A stretch of DNA of 64,000 bases from Bacteroidota bacterium (GTDB lineage: Bacteria > Bacteroidota > Bacteroidia > Cytophagales > Cyclobacteriaceae), in assembly GCA_018267285.1 (NCBI GenBank), contig JAFDYU010000007.1, positions 193,397 through 257,396 of the forward strand. The letters run 5' to 3'. Position numbers and translations under genes: made by a program. The notes under the pieces were generated by a model. It was given only the letters and a program-made list of their open reading frames with translations. It did not search any database and was not told where the DNA came from. Each line of letters opens with the position of its first letter. Position 1 is the first letter of the stretch. Shown here piece after piece: positions 9,020-16,506 of the stretch.

Positions 9020-9661
9020 ATGAAATCGATTGTTTTATTATTCTTGCTTGGGTGCTTCTCGCTAACGGCACAGGATAGGGTGTTTGTATTTCTTCATCAC
9101 CTGCCCAACAAGCCTGAATTGCCCCAAGCCCAACTCGACTCACTTATGAAAGGCCACTTTGCCAGCATGAAACAGTTAGCAGCTGACGGCAGGCTGTTGG
9201 TAGCAGGGCCATTTGAAGGTGGCGGGGGAATATTCATCTTCAATTCAAAGTCGGTTAATGAGGTAAACCAGTGGCTTCAAAACGATCCGGGCGTGCGGGC
9301 CAACCGGTGGAAAGTGGAGGTGCTGCCCTACCGATCGCGCACGGGCATGCCCAGGCAGGTGAAGGGGCCCTACCAAATGACCGATTATCAATTTATCCGC
9401 TTCAGTACCTACATCGCAAAATTCAATATCGGTAGTTTGCCGGGGCTTATGAAAAAACACGATGATTACCTGAATGAAATAAAAAAATCGGGCAATGTAG
9501 TGGCCGAAGGGGTTTTTGGAGAAAACGATGGTGGTATTTTGGTTATGAAAGGAACCCTTGACCCGAGGGTGATCGAGGCCGACCCGGCCGTGCTCGAAGG
9601 TCTTCTTGAGCTTGATGTTAAGAAATGGTACGTGGCCAAAGGTTCTTTTGGCGAACCCTGA
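9020..9661 (+). CDS. Secreted YCII-related domain protein
   Basis: 213 residues with a signal peptide (1-18, ending LTAQD). The mature protein has two halves that each look YCII-like: VFVFLHHLPNKPE...MKQLAADGRLLVAGPFEGGGGIFIF and, later, MKKHDDYLNEIKKSGNVVAEG with GGILVMKG. YCII domains are small dimeric ferredoxin-like folds with poorly defined enzymatic roles. It is monocistronic. The 99-base gap to the divergent kinase gene shows no clear consensus promoter. Confidence 0.65.
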   Translation: MKSIVLLFLLGCFSLTAQDRVFVFLHHLPNKPELPQAQLDSLMKGHFASMKQLAADGRLLVAGPFEGGGGIFIFNSKSVNEVNQWLQNDPGVRANRWKVEVLPYRSRTGMPRQVKGPYQMTDYQFIRFSTYIAKFNIGSLPGLMKKHDDYLNEIKKSGNVVAEGVFGENDGGILVMKGTLDPRVIEADPAVLEGLLELDVKKWYVAKGSFGEP

Positions 9662-9664
9662 AAT

Positions 9665-10537
9665 TTATTCTGCCACTACCAAGGCAAGCTTGTTACCCGA
9701 AGAGTTAACGGCAAGCCTGGAGAATCCTTTTAACGGAGCCGGCAAATCTATCTCAACCTCTCTCCAAACCACGTCTTCTTTAGGATTGAGCCAGAAAATT
9801 TTTGCACCCCCGCTTACCAAAAGTTTACCATCGGGTGTCCAACATAAATCTTCATTACCCGGAAGAGTGGTGGCTACCGTAGATATTTTTTTGGTGATGG
9901 TATTAAACTTTTTGATCACCCATTCTTTCTCAGAAATTTTATGGACAAAACTGAATGCAGGTTCATCGGGGACTTTGTGCAGCGATCGGCCAATGTTGGT
10001 GGCAAGAAGGGTATCGGATTGGGTGGGCAACAGAAAGTAATGCAACTCGTTCTGTTGCCCGTTGGGGTCCAACACAAAAAGTGCCACATGGCTGTTATCT
10101 GTCCATACATGATAGCCCACCATCAGGCTGCTGATAATTACCGTAGGCAAGCCACCTTCAACCGGATACTTGCCAAGATCTTGCGCATTATTGTCGCGCT
10201 GAATGATACATGAAACATACTGTTCGTCAAGAGTAAGAGTGGGCGAATATTCGCGTTCGGTGGTTTGGGTAAGTTGGGTGGTCTTCTCTGTTTTGTAATT
10301 AAAATATTTGATGTCGGAGCGGTTGTTCTCATCAAAAGCTGCGTAGTAGATGATGGGTTCATCAAAATGGAAAAAGGGTTGATTGTCATAACCCGGGTGG
10401 TTGGTAATATTTTTTCCACCGCTGATCGATACATTCTCTTTGCGTATGCGCAAATCGAAAAGGTATATCTCGGAGCCGGTTTGGGCAAAGGCATTGAGGG
10501 TAAGGAAGAACCCGATTAAAACCAACAGCTTGTTCAT
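9665..10537 (-). CDS. Secreted TolB-like beta-propeller protein, function unknown
   Basis: 290 residues from the ATG at 10537, chosen because it gives a clean signal peptide (MNKLLVLIGFFLTLNAFAQ); the longer in-frame reading has no signal and was rejected. Repeated blocks such as EIYLFDLRIRKENVSI, DIKYFNYKTEKTTQLT and EYSPTLTLDEQYVSCI resemble WD40/TolB-type blades. Its stop is 3 bases from the YCII gene stop, so the two converge. A candidate -7 box TACTTTCG lies at 10561-10554 on the minus strand. Confidence 0.6.
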   Translation of the reverse strand: MNKLLVLIGFFLTLNAFAQTGSEIYLFDLRIRKENVSISGGKNITNHPGYDNQPFFHFDEPIIYYAAFDENNRSDIKYFNYKTEKTTQLTQTTEREYSPTLTLDEQYVSCIIQRDNNAQDLGKYPVEGGLPTVIISSLMVGYHVWTDNSHVALFVLDPNGQQNELHYFLLPTQSDTLLATNIGRSLHKVPDEPAFSFVHKISEKEWVIKKFNTITKKISTVATTLPGNEDLCWTPDGKLLVSGGAKIFWLNPKEDVVWREVEIDLPAPLKGFSRLAVNSSGNKLALVVAE

Positions 10538-10553
10538 AGGTGTGCTTACGCAT

Positions 10554-10561
10554 CGAAAGTA
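10554..10561 (-). promoter_or_regulatory. Candidate -7 box TACTTTCG
   Basis: A TTCG-ending variant of TAnnTTTG, 16 bases upstream of the start codon at 10537 on the minus strand. Confidence 0.35.
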
Positions 10562-10578
10562 GCAATAATGATTTCGAT

Positions 10579-11139
10579 TTAAAAATGAAAATGGTGAAGC
10601 GGTTGCCATAACCCGCCATCGTGTTTGAGAAGTGTAATTTGGTTTACTTCAAAATTGCCTTCCCATTCTTTTTCCCTGAATTCGTTCCAGGCTTTAACGA
10701 AAGCCGGTTTTTTTAAATCGCGAAAAGCAAGGGTGATGTGCGGATGAAAGGGGAGGTCTTTGTAGCGGGCATTAAACAAGTTCAATTCTATTTTGAAAAA
10801 ACGATGGAGCTCCTGCTGAAGACCCTGAAGCCATTCGTTCTTTTTCACATCGATAAAAACCACACGCGGGGCAAAGACACCAAAACCAAAAAGCTGTAGG
10901 CTAAAAATATTCTTTCCCTTTGAAAAATCGTTGAGTGCTCCCACTAAAAAACTCTCCTTTTGTTCTTTCCACAAAAACGGCATGTGCAGTGTAATGTGGG
11001 GCGGTGAATTAAGCGCGGCTTTGCTGCTGTAATTTTCGCGGAAATAATTCTTCAGCTCAATAATATTTTCATATACCGGTGATGGAGGAACAATAGCCAC
11101 AAAATATTTTGCATACCCGGGACGAAGATTCTTTTTCAC
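10579..11139 (-). CDS. 2'-5' RNA ligase / LigT-like 2H phosphoesterase
   Basis: 186 residues. The two catalytic HxT motifs of the 2H phosphoesterase superfamily are present: PHIT (His48/Thr50) and PHIT (His134/Thr136), separated by about 85 residues as in the family. Members act on 2',5' or cyclic phosphodiester bonds in RNA or nucleotides; the natural substrate here is unknown. A candidate -7 box TACCTTCG lies at 11164-11157 on the minus strand. Confidence 0.85.
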   Translation of the reverse strand: MKKNLRPGYAKYFVAIVPPSPVYENIIELKNYFRENYSSKAALNSPPHITLHMPFLWKEQKESFLVGALNDFSKGKNIFSLQLFGFGVFAPRVVFIDVKKNEWLQGLQQELHRFFKIELNLFNARYKDLPFHPHITLAFRDLKKPAFVKAWNEFREKEWEGNFEVNQITLLKHDGGLWQPLHHFHF

Positions 11140-11156
11140 ATGTAAGATTAATCGTT

Positions 11157-11164
11157 CGAAGGTA
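11157..11164 (-). promoter_or_regulatory. Candidate -7 box TACCTTCG
   Basis: A TTCG-ending -7 box 17 bases before the LigT-like gene start, with a TTG (CAA on plus, 11189-11191) 24 bases further upstream. Confidence 0.4.
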
Positions 11165-11222
11165 ACACGAGTCTTTTGGATTGTTGGCCAATGTTCAGTA
11201 TTGTTGAAACTATTTGTGAGGT

Positions 11223-12185
11223 ATGGATGGGTATGATCTGATTATTATTGGGGCTGGGCCGATTGGTATGGCGTGCGGCATTGAAGCTAAAAAGGCCGGG
11301 CTGAGTTATTTGATCATTGAAAAAGGCTGCCTGGTCAATTCGTTGTACAACTATCCCATGAACATGACCTTTTTCTCCACTTCCGAGCGGCTCGAAATTG
11401 GTGAAGTCCCGTTTATCTCGCACAACCCTAAGCCCACGCGCGTTGAAGCGCTGGAATATTACCGAAGAGTTTGCGATCACTGGCAGCTGAATATTAATTT
11501 GTATGAAGAAGTGAAATCGGCCAAGCTTTCAACCATGGGAAGCTTTGCTATCGCTACCGATAAAGGAAAATATTCTGCCCGAGCCGTGGTGCTGGCCCTC
11601 GGATTTTACAACCTGCCGTATTTACTCAACGTGCCGGGCGAAGACTTGCCTAAGGTGAAACATTACTACGATGAGCCCCATCCTTATTTTCGGCAAAAGG
11701 TAGCCGTTATCGGTGCTGCCAATTCGGCTGTTGATGTTGCGCTAGAAACCTGGCGCAAAGGCGCTGAAGTGACGATGATCGTTCGTGAGCCCCAATTGAG
11801 CGATCGCGTAAAATATTGGGTGAAGCCCGACATCGAAAACCGCATCAGCGAAGGCTCAATCAAAGCTTATTTTAATTCAACGATAACGAGCATCAGCGAA
11901 ACACACATCGAACTACAAACCCCGGAAGGCAACAAAAAATTGAAGAACGATTTTGTTCTGGCCATGACCGGATACCAGCCTTCGTTTGATTTCATGAAAT
12001 CGCTCGGGGTAGATTTCGTATCGGATAAAAATTGTACGCCCGTTTACAATCCCCAAACTATGGAGACCAATGTTTCGAGTCTTTATCTGGCCGGTGTAGT
12101 TTGTGGAGGATTGCAAACCAATAAGTGGTTTATTGAAAATTCGCGCGAGCATGCCAAACTCATCGTCAAAGATTTGGTAGGGTAA
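11223..12185 (+). CDS. ypdA: YpdA-type NAD(P)H-dependent disulfide reductase (putative bacillithiol disulfide reductase)
   Basis: 320 residues, a flavoprotein of the pyridine-nucleotide disulfide oxidoreductase superfamily. The FAD motif GAGPIG (10-15) is at the N-terminus and a second nucleotide motif is VIGAANSAVDVALE. The segment SLYNYPMNMTFFSTSERLE matches YpdA, which in Firmicutes reduces bacillithiol disulfide and lacks the usual CxxC redox pair; no CxxC is seen here either. This implies bacillithiol or a similar low-molecular-weight thiol, which is inference. Its stop codon abuts the stop of the convergent gene at 12186. Confidence 0.85.
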   Translation: MDGYDLIIIGAGPIGMACGIEAKKAGLSYLIIEKGCLVNSLYNYPMNMTFFSTSERLEIGEVPFISHNPKPTRVEALEYYRRVCDHWQLNINLYEEVKSAKLSTMGSFAIATDKGKYSARAVVLALGFYNLPYLLNVPGEDLPKVKHYYDEPHPYFRQKVAVIGAANSAVDVALETWRKGAEVTMIVREPQLSDRVKYWVKPDIENRISEGSIKAYFNSTITSISETHIELQTPEGNKKLKNDFVLAMTGYQPSFDFMKSLGVDFVSDKNCTPVYNPQTMETNVSSLYLAGVVCGGLQTNKWFIENSREHAKLIVKDLVG

Positions 12186-12590
12186 CTACGAGTGGAGGAC
12201 GCCCTCTTTTTCAATCTCTTTTATAAACACAAGATTTGCTTCACAGATGGTGTCGGGCACAAACACAAAACGTTTATCGTATATCTGCGACCCGATGTAA
12301 TAGCTTACCCAATATTCATTGTTGAGGTGAAAAACTTTCGGGTCGATGGATTCTACTACCGCCCAACTTTTTGCGGCCACCGTTTCTAAAAAATGCCGCA
12401 ACGTGGAGGTGCGTTGTGCTTCGCCATCTTTTTCCCCATAACCACTGCTTGCCACCAATGTGTTTTCGATCGGAAAATCATTTTTATTGATCAGGTAAAT
12501 TTTCCATTCATCTTGGTTGATCCGGTTTTTTTCGCGCACTACGGCCAGCGTTACATTTTTCACCTCAGGTATGGCTATGTCTTTTATCAT
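12186..12590 (-). CDS. Conserved hypothetical protein coupled to lipB
   Basis: 134 residues, soluble, no signal peptide. Visible blocks are VKNVTLAVVREKNRINQDEWKIYLINKN, which is beta-rich, and an aromatic stretch EYWVSYYIGSQIYDKRFVF. I do not recognise a named family. Its start overlaps the end of lipB by 4 bases (ATGA), so the two are translated together. A role near lipoylation is possible but not shown. Confidence 0.7.
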   Translation of the reverse strand: MIKDIAIPEVKNVTLAVVREKNRINQDEWKIYLINKNDFPIENTLVASSGYGEKDGEAQRTSTLRHFLETVAAKSWAVVESIDPKVFHLNNEYWVSYYIGSQIYDKRFVFVPDTICEANLVFIKEIEKEGVLHS

Positions 12591-13303
12591 GGTAACTCCA
12601 TTTCAAAAACACTCGACAACTTAGATTTTAAAACCTCTTTTATCCGGTTCATTTCCTGAGTTGAATTTAATTCTTTTTCCATCGAAGTGACGGCTTTGTC
12701 GCTGATGCCACAGGGAACAATGTGGTTGAAATAACTCAAGTCCGTGTTTACATTCAGAGCCAGGCCGTGCATGGTTACCCATCGGCTTGTTTTTACGCCT
12801 AGAGCACAAATTTTTCTTGCTTTTCTCTGATCGGACTCATCCAGCCACACGCCTGTTAATCCCTTGATTCTGCCGGCCTCAATGTTAAAAGCCTGTAACG
12901 TTTGAATTACAGCTTCTTCCAGCAGCCTCATGTAGCGATGGATGTCGGTGAAAAAATTTTCAAGATCGAGAATAGGATACACCACGATTTGCCCCGGGCC
13001 ATGATAGGTAATGTCTCCACCGCGGTTGATGTCGTAAAAGCTTGCACCAATTGAAGCAAGATTTTGAGGAGGGATTACCAAATTATTTTTATCCCCACTT
13101 TTGCCCAATGTGTACACGTGTGGGTGCTCGCAGAAGAGCAGGTGGTTGTGCGTTACCTGTTGTTTGGTAGTTGCCAGGTTTCGGTTCTCCGCTTTTACGG
13201 CAAGCGTTTTGGTAAACAAATCCGTTTGAAAATCCCAGGCCTTTTGATAATCGATCAGGCCCAGGTCAACAAATTGAGTTTGTTTGTTCAGAACAGAATT
13301 CAT
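12587..13303 (-). CDS. lipB: Octanoyltransferase LipB
   Basis: 238 residues. It transfers octanoyl from acyl carrier protein to lipoyl domains, the first step of protein lipoylation. The family signature RGGDITYHGPGQIVVYPI is intact, followed by GLTGVWLD, the conserved Lys in KICALGVK and the catalytic Cys in IVPCGI. It is slightly longer than the E. coli enzyme because of an N-terminal extension. lipA is not in this window. Confidence 0.95.
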   Translation of the reverse strand: MNSVLNKQTQFVDLGLIDYQKAWDFQTDLFTKTLAVKAENRNLATTKQQVTHNHLLFCEHPHVYTLGKSGDKNNLVIPPQNLASIGASFYDINRGGDITYHGPGQIVVYPILDLENFFTDIHRYMRLLEEAVIQTLQAFNIEAGRIKGLTGVWLDESDQRKARKICALGVKTSRWVTMHGLALNVNTDLSYFNHIVPCGISDKAVTSMEKELNSTQEMNRIKEVLKSKLSSVFEMELP

Positions 13304-13337
13304 TACGTTAACAAACTCTTTCGTTGCGATTTTAGTT

Positions 13338-14336
13338 TCACTTCAACTTCGACAGCTCTTCTTTCAAGAAATTGATTTCGTCAATGGTATCGGCATCCAC
13401 ATTGTTTTCTTTTGCCAGAAAATACGAAATCCAATCGGTAAGGTGGATGAGGTAATAATATTGTTCGAGCAACGATGCGCCCTCCGCCACAATATCGATA
13501 ATGGGGTTCGATCGTTTTTCAAAAATATCGCGGCATATTTCCATCCGCTTCTCTACCCGTTCGTGATCGTGATCGGAATACAGGTACACCACTTGCGCCT
13601 GCTGTATAATGTTTTCGGGAAAACGCCAGCCCACAATTTCGTTGTGGTTCATCTCGGGGAACGTATTGACATGGGCCATCTGTTTAGAATTTTCATTCAG
13701 CTGGTTTTGAAACCGGATTGCCATCGCCTTTAGTCGTTCATCGCAATAAATGATCGGCATTTTGCCGCGTAGTTTTTTGGCTATCAATTCGGCTTCTGCC
13801 TGAATGGCCTTCTCACTCCTGTCCAAATGCTCGATGGCATTTTCGGTTTCCTTAATAAAAGCAGCGCCTATCAAATTGGTGTGGTAGAGGGCATACAATA
13901 GCGAGGTCATCATATACCCGAGTTGCGCCCTGGGGCTTGGTGAGCCGCCCGGCACTTGTATGTAAAAGAGGTTGTACTCTTTAGCCAACTCAAGCATTTT
14001 CCCGCCTGAGGTAACGCAGATAATGTGAGCTCTCTTCAGCAGCCCTTTATGCACGGCCGCCAGCGTTTCTTCGGTGTTGCCGCTGTACGAGCACGCAATA
14101 AAAAGGGTGTGGGGACTTACAAACTGTGGGATATTATAGCCTTTGGAAACCAAGATGGGTATGGGTACACGACCAAACGTAAGCGACTCCACCAAATTGG
14201 CGCCAATGCCCGAGCCGCCCATGCCGGTGATCAGAATATTGCGGATGTCGCTGCCCGGCCGAACTAAATCCATGCTCTGGCCAAGTTTCAGGGCGTGAGA
14301 GAGCTGCTGCGCGAAACCTTCAATGAGTTTCTTCAT
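13338..14336 (-). CDS. Bifunctional phosphoglucose/phosphomannose isomerase
   Basis: 332 residues: a SIS fold with the sugar-phosphate loops ITGMGGSGIGANLVE near the N-terminus and CSYSGNTEETLA after it, and the C-terminal conserved segment FPEMNHNEIVGWRFPE containing the Glu/His of the Pgi/Pmi family. It interconverts glucose-6-P, fructose-6-P and mannose-6-P, and could feed the GDP-mannose synthesis encoded by manC at 45007. A -7 box TACATTTG lies at 14366-14359 on the minus strand, about 23 bases before the start. Confidence 0.88.
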   Translation of the reverse strand: MKKLIEGFAQQLSHALKLGQSMDLVRPGSDIRNILITGMGGSGIGANLVESLTFGRVPIPILVSKGYNIPQFVSPHTLFIACSYSGNTEETLAAVHKGLLKRAHIICVTSGGKMLELAKEYNLFYIQVPGGSPSPRAQLGYMMTSLLYALYHTNLIGAAFIKETENAIEHLDRSEKAIQAEAELIAKKLRGKMPIIYCDERLKAMAIRFQNQLNENSKQMAHVNTFPEMNHNEIVGWRFPENIIQQAQVVYLYSDHDHERVEKRMEICRDIFEKRSNPIIDIVAEGASLLEQYYYLIHLTDWISYFLAKENNVDADTIDEINFLKEELSKLK

Positions 14337-14368
14337 TTCTTTGTTTTAATTTTAAATTCAAATGTACT

Positions 14369-14725
14369 GTGGTGAACGATAAAATAAAAAAGGGAAAAGA
14401 AGGAGAACAACTTGCGGCCGATTTTTTGATGGCCAAAGGTTTTGAGATCGTTGAACGCAACTACCGGTACAAACGTTCGGAGATTGACCTGATTATTAAA
14501 AAAGAAAATTGGCTCATTTTTGTGGAGGTGAAGATGCGCAGTTCCGATTCATTTGGCTATCCCGAAGATTTTGTGGACTACAAAAAAGCTAAAAACATAA
14601 TGGACGGAGCCGAAGAATACACCTACCAAAAGAATTGGCAAGGAAATGTGCGGTATGATATCGTTTCGGTTAGGGAGCTGAATGGGGAAAAAGAAATTGT
14701 GCATATTGAAGATGCGTTTTATTAA
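14369..14725 (+). CDS. yraN: YraN family (UPF0102) endonuclease-like protein
   Basis: 118 residues, starting at a GTG (a second GTG follows at once). The motif GEQLAADFLMAKGFEIVERN, then SEIDLIIKK and IFVEVKMRSS, gives the E-x-D-x-ExK nuclease-fold residues of UPF0102. The biological role of the family is not settled. It is divergent from the isomerase gene with 32 bases between the starts. Confidence 0.88.
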   Translation: MVNDKIKKGKEGEQLAADFLMAKGFEIVERNYRYKRSEIDLIIKKENWLIFVEVKMRSSDSFGYPEDFVDYKKAKNIMDGAEEYTYQKNWQGNVRYDIVSVRELNGEKEIVHIEDAFY

Positions 14726-14783
14726 AAATCCTTATGAGGCGCCTATTGACAAATGATAAACCTAAAATAAAAAAAGTATTGAC

Positions 14784-14791
14784 TATTTTTG
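14784..14791 (+). promoter_or_regulatory. Candidate -7 box TATTTTTG of the first toxin-antitoxin pair
   Basis: A TAnnTTTG match with only 7 bases between it and the ATG at 14799, implying a leaderless or very short-leader transcript. Confidence 0.4.
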
Positions 14792-14798
14792 ATGCAGA

Positions 14799-15005
14799 AT
14801 GATTGTAGAGCGAAGTAAAAGGAACAAGTTGGTAATTACCATTTCCCCCCCTGTTGACAGTTACAGTCTGCAGCGCCTTATTGATTATGCAAAATATTTA
14901 GAGGCTACTTCCAAAAGCAGAGCAAAACAAGTTGATGCGGACAAGCTGGCCGATGGGGTAAACGCATCTTGGTGGGCAAAAAATAAAAAGCGTTTTATTC
15001 GGTGA
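14799..15005 (+). CDS. Putative antitoxin of a PIN-domain toxin-antitoxin pair
   Basis: 68 residues, basic. The first part (KLVITISPPVDSYSLQRLIDYAKYLE) would form a strand and helix; the C-terminus DGVNASWWAKNKKRF has the aromatic WW segment that I associate with small antitoxins encoded beside PIN toxins in Bacteroidota. The call rests mainly on position: its stop overlaps the GTG start of the PIN gene by 4 bases. Confidence 0.6.
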   Translation: MIVERSKRNKLVITISPPVDSYSLQRLIDYAKYLEATSKSRAKQVDADKLADGVNASWWAKNKKRFIR

Positions 15006-15472
15006 AAATAATTGTCGATGCCAATATTGTTTTCAGTGGTATCCTCCACACAAAAAGCAATATTGCCGACTTGCTGATCAATTCTCATGAACTTATAGAA
15101 TTTGTTGCTCCTGATTTTTTACGTTTAGAAATCAGATCCCATCACCTCAAACTTTCAGCGCTTTCAAAATTATCTATTGAGCAGGTCATGGATGCCGAAT
15201 TCCATGTGTGTAAGGATATCAAGTTTATTTCGGAAGAACAGATTTCGATAGAAACCTGGATTTCTGCTTATGAATTAGTGCAAGACATTGATGAAAAAGA
15301 TACCGGATACATTGCCTACTCAAAACAATTTAATTCCAAGATTTGGTCCGGTGACAAAAAATTGATTTCAGGTTTAAAGAAAAAAGGTTTTGAAAATTTT
15401 ATTTCAACAGACCAACTTTTTGAAGTCCGTGAAAAATTAAAGTCACATAAATCGAAAAGAAAGCATAAATAA
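15002..15472 (+). CDS. PIN-domain putative toxin (VapC-like ribonuclease)
   Basis: 156 residues, GTG start overlapping the antitoxin stop. The first acidic motif is VDANIVFSG near residue 6; the central block ends DIDEKDTGYIAYS and the last conserved acid is in KIWSGDKKLISG, matching the metal-binding Asp set of PIN nucleases. The tail is basic (KSHKSKRKHK). PIN toxins cleave tRNA or rRNA; the target here is unknown. Confidence 0.75.
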   Translation: MKIIVDANIVFSGILHTKSNIADLLINSHELIEFVAPDFLRLEIRSHHLKLSALSKLSIEQVMDAEFHVCKDIKFISEEQISIETWISAYELVQDIDEKDTGYIAYSKQFNSKIWSGDKKLISGLKKKGFENFISTDQLFEVREKLKSHKSKRKHK

Positions 15473-15483
15473 ACTTAAATTCA

Positions 15484-16101
15484 ATGCCTGCCAAAGACAA
15501 ACGCGTAGATGCTTACATCGCCAAGTCGGCCGAGTTTGCAAAACCAATTCTCGAACACCTGCGTGTGCTTGTGCACAAGGCTTGCCCCGAAGTAGTAGAG
15601 ACGATTAAATGGGGTTTCCCCAATTTCGATCATAAAGGTGTGTTTTGCAACATGGCTGCTTTTAAGCAACACTGTGCGTTCGGTTTTTGGAAAGCATCGC
15701 TGCTGGATGATCCTAAAGGAATTTTGAAGGCTAATGATCGGGGGAGCATGGGCAACTTCGATCGCATAACTTCGTTGAAAGATTTGCCATCGGATAAAGT
15801 TCTTCTGGAGTTTATAAGTCAAGCAGTGGCATTGAACAAGCATGGAGTAAAACGCAACGTTAAAGTAACCCCTCGCGGCTCTAAGACAATCGACACGCCC
15901 GGTTATTTTCTGAGACTATTGAAAAAAAATAAAACAGCTTTAGATATTTTTGAAAACTTTGCCTATTCGCATCGGAAGGAATACATCCAATGGTTTGAAG
16001 AAGCTAAGACAGAAGAAACCCGCCAGAAGCGAATGGCGCAAGCCATCGAATGGATTGCCGAAGGCAAAGCCAGAAATTGGAAATACATGAAGAACGACTA
16101 A
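15484..16101 (+). CDS. DUF1801 / YdeI-OmpD-associated family protein
   Basis: 205 residues in two parts. The N-terminal DUF1801-like half has LRVLVHKACPEVVETIKWGFPNF and AFGFWKASLL; the C-terminal YdeI/OmpD-associated part has YSHRKEYIQWFEEAKTEETR and ends AEGKARNWKYMKND. The architecture is common in soil and aquatic bacteria, with no established biochemical function. No signal peptide, so cytoplasmic. Confidence 0.8.
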   Translation: MPAKDKRVDAYIAKSAEFAKPILEHLRVLVHKACPEVVETIKWGFPNFDHKGVFCNMAAFKQHCAFGFWKASLLDDPKGILKANDRGSMGNFDRITSLKDLPSDKVLLEFISQAVALNKHGVKRNVKVTPRGSKTIDTPGYFLRLLKKNKTALDIFENFAYSHRKEYIQWFEEAKTEETRQKRMAQAIEWIAEGKARNWKYMKND

Positions 16102-16128
16102 AGTTGTGAGCTGCAATTTGTAGGTTGA

Positions 16129-16452
16129 ATGGAGTGGATTAAGATTTTTGAAAATAAGGAACAAGCAGAGGAGGTGCTCTTTGAAAATAAACCGCGCTTA
16201 TTAATAATTCGGGAAAAAAGAATTTGTTTAGTGAAAACCACCGGAAAAATTCTGGCTATACAAAACAATTGCACACACAACGGTGGCTCGTTAAGCCGAG
16301 GCAGCATTAATTTCATGGGCGAAGTGGTTTGCCCGCTCCATCAATACCAATTCAATCTTAAAACCGGACGCGAAGCATACCAACGAAGCGCGGACTTGGA
16401 GTGTTTCCCAATCCGCGAAAGCGAGGAAGGGGTTTTTATCGGGTTGGATTAA
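16129..16452 (+). CDS. Small Rieske-type [2Fe-2S] ferredoxin-like protein
   Basis: 107 residues, a single Rieske domain with both cluster-binding boxes: C48-T-H50 and C68-P-L-H71. It resembles the NirD / ferredoxin-type Rieske proteins that pass electrons to oxygenases or reductases. No oxygenase or reductase gene is adjacent, so its partner is unknown. Confidence 0.88.
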   Translation: MEWIKIFENKEQAEEVLFENKPRLLIIREKRICLVKTTGKILAIQNNCTHNGGSLSRGSINFMGEVVCPLHQYQFNLKTGREAYQRSADLECFPIRESEEGVFIGLD

Positions 16453-16469
16453 TCTTCAACGTCTCTACG

Positions 16470-16502
16470 TTGATAAGTAATTCGATGACATCGTTATCTT
16501 TG
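16470..16502 (+). promoter_or_regulatory. Promoter of pyrC (TTG - 22 bases - TATCTTTG)
   Basis: The -33-like TTG is at 16470-16472 and the -7 box TATCTTTG at 16495-16502. Only 4 bases separate the box from the pyrC ATG (16507), which predicts a leaderless message. Confidence 0.6.
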
Positions 16503-16506
16503 AACA

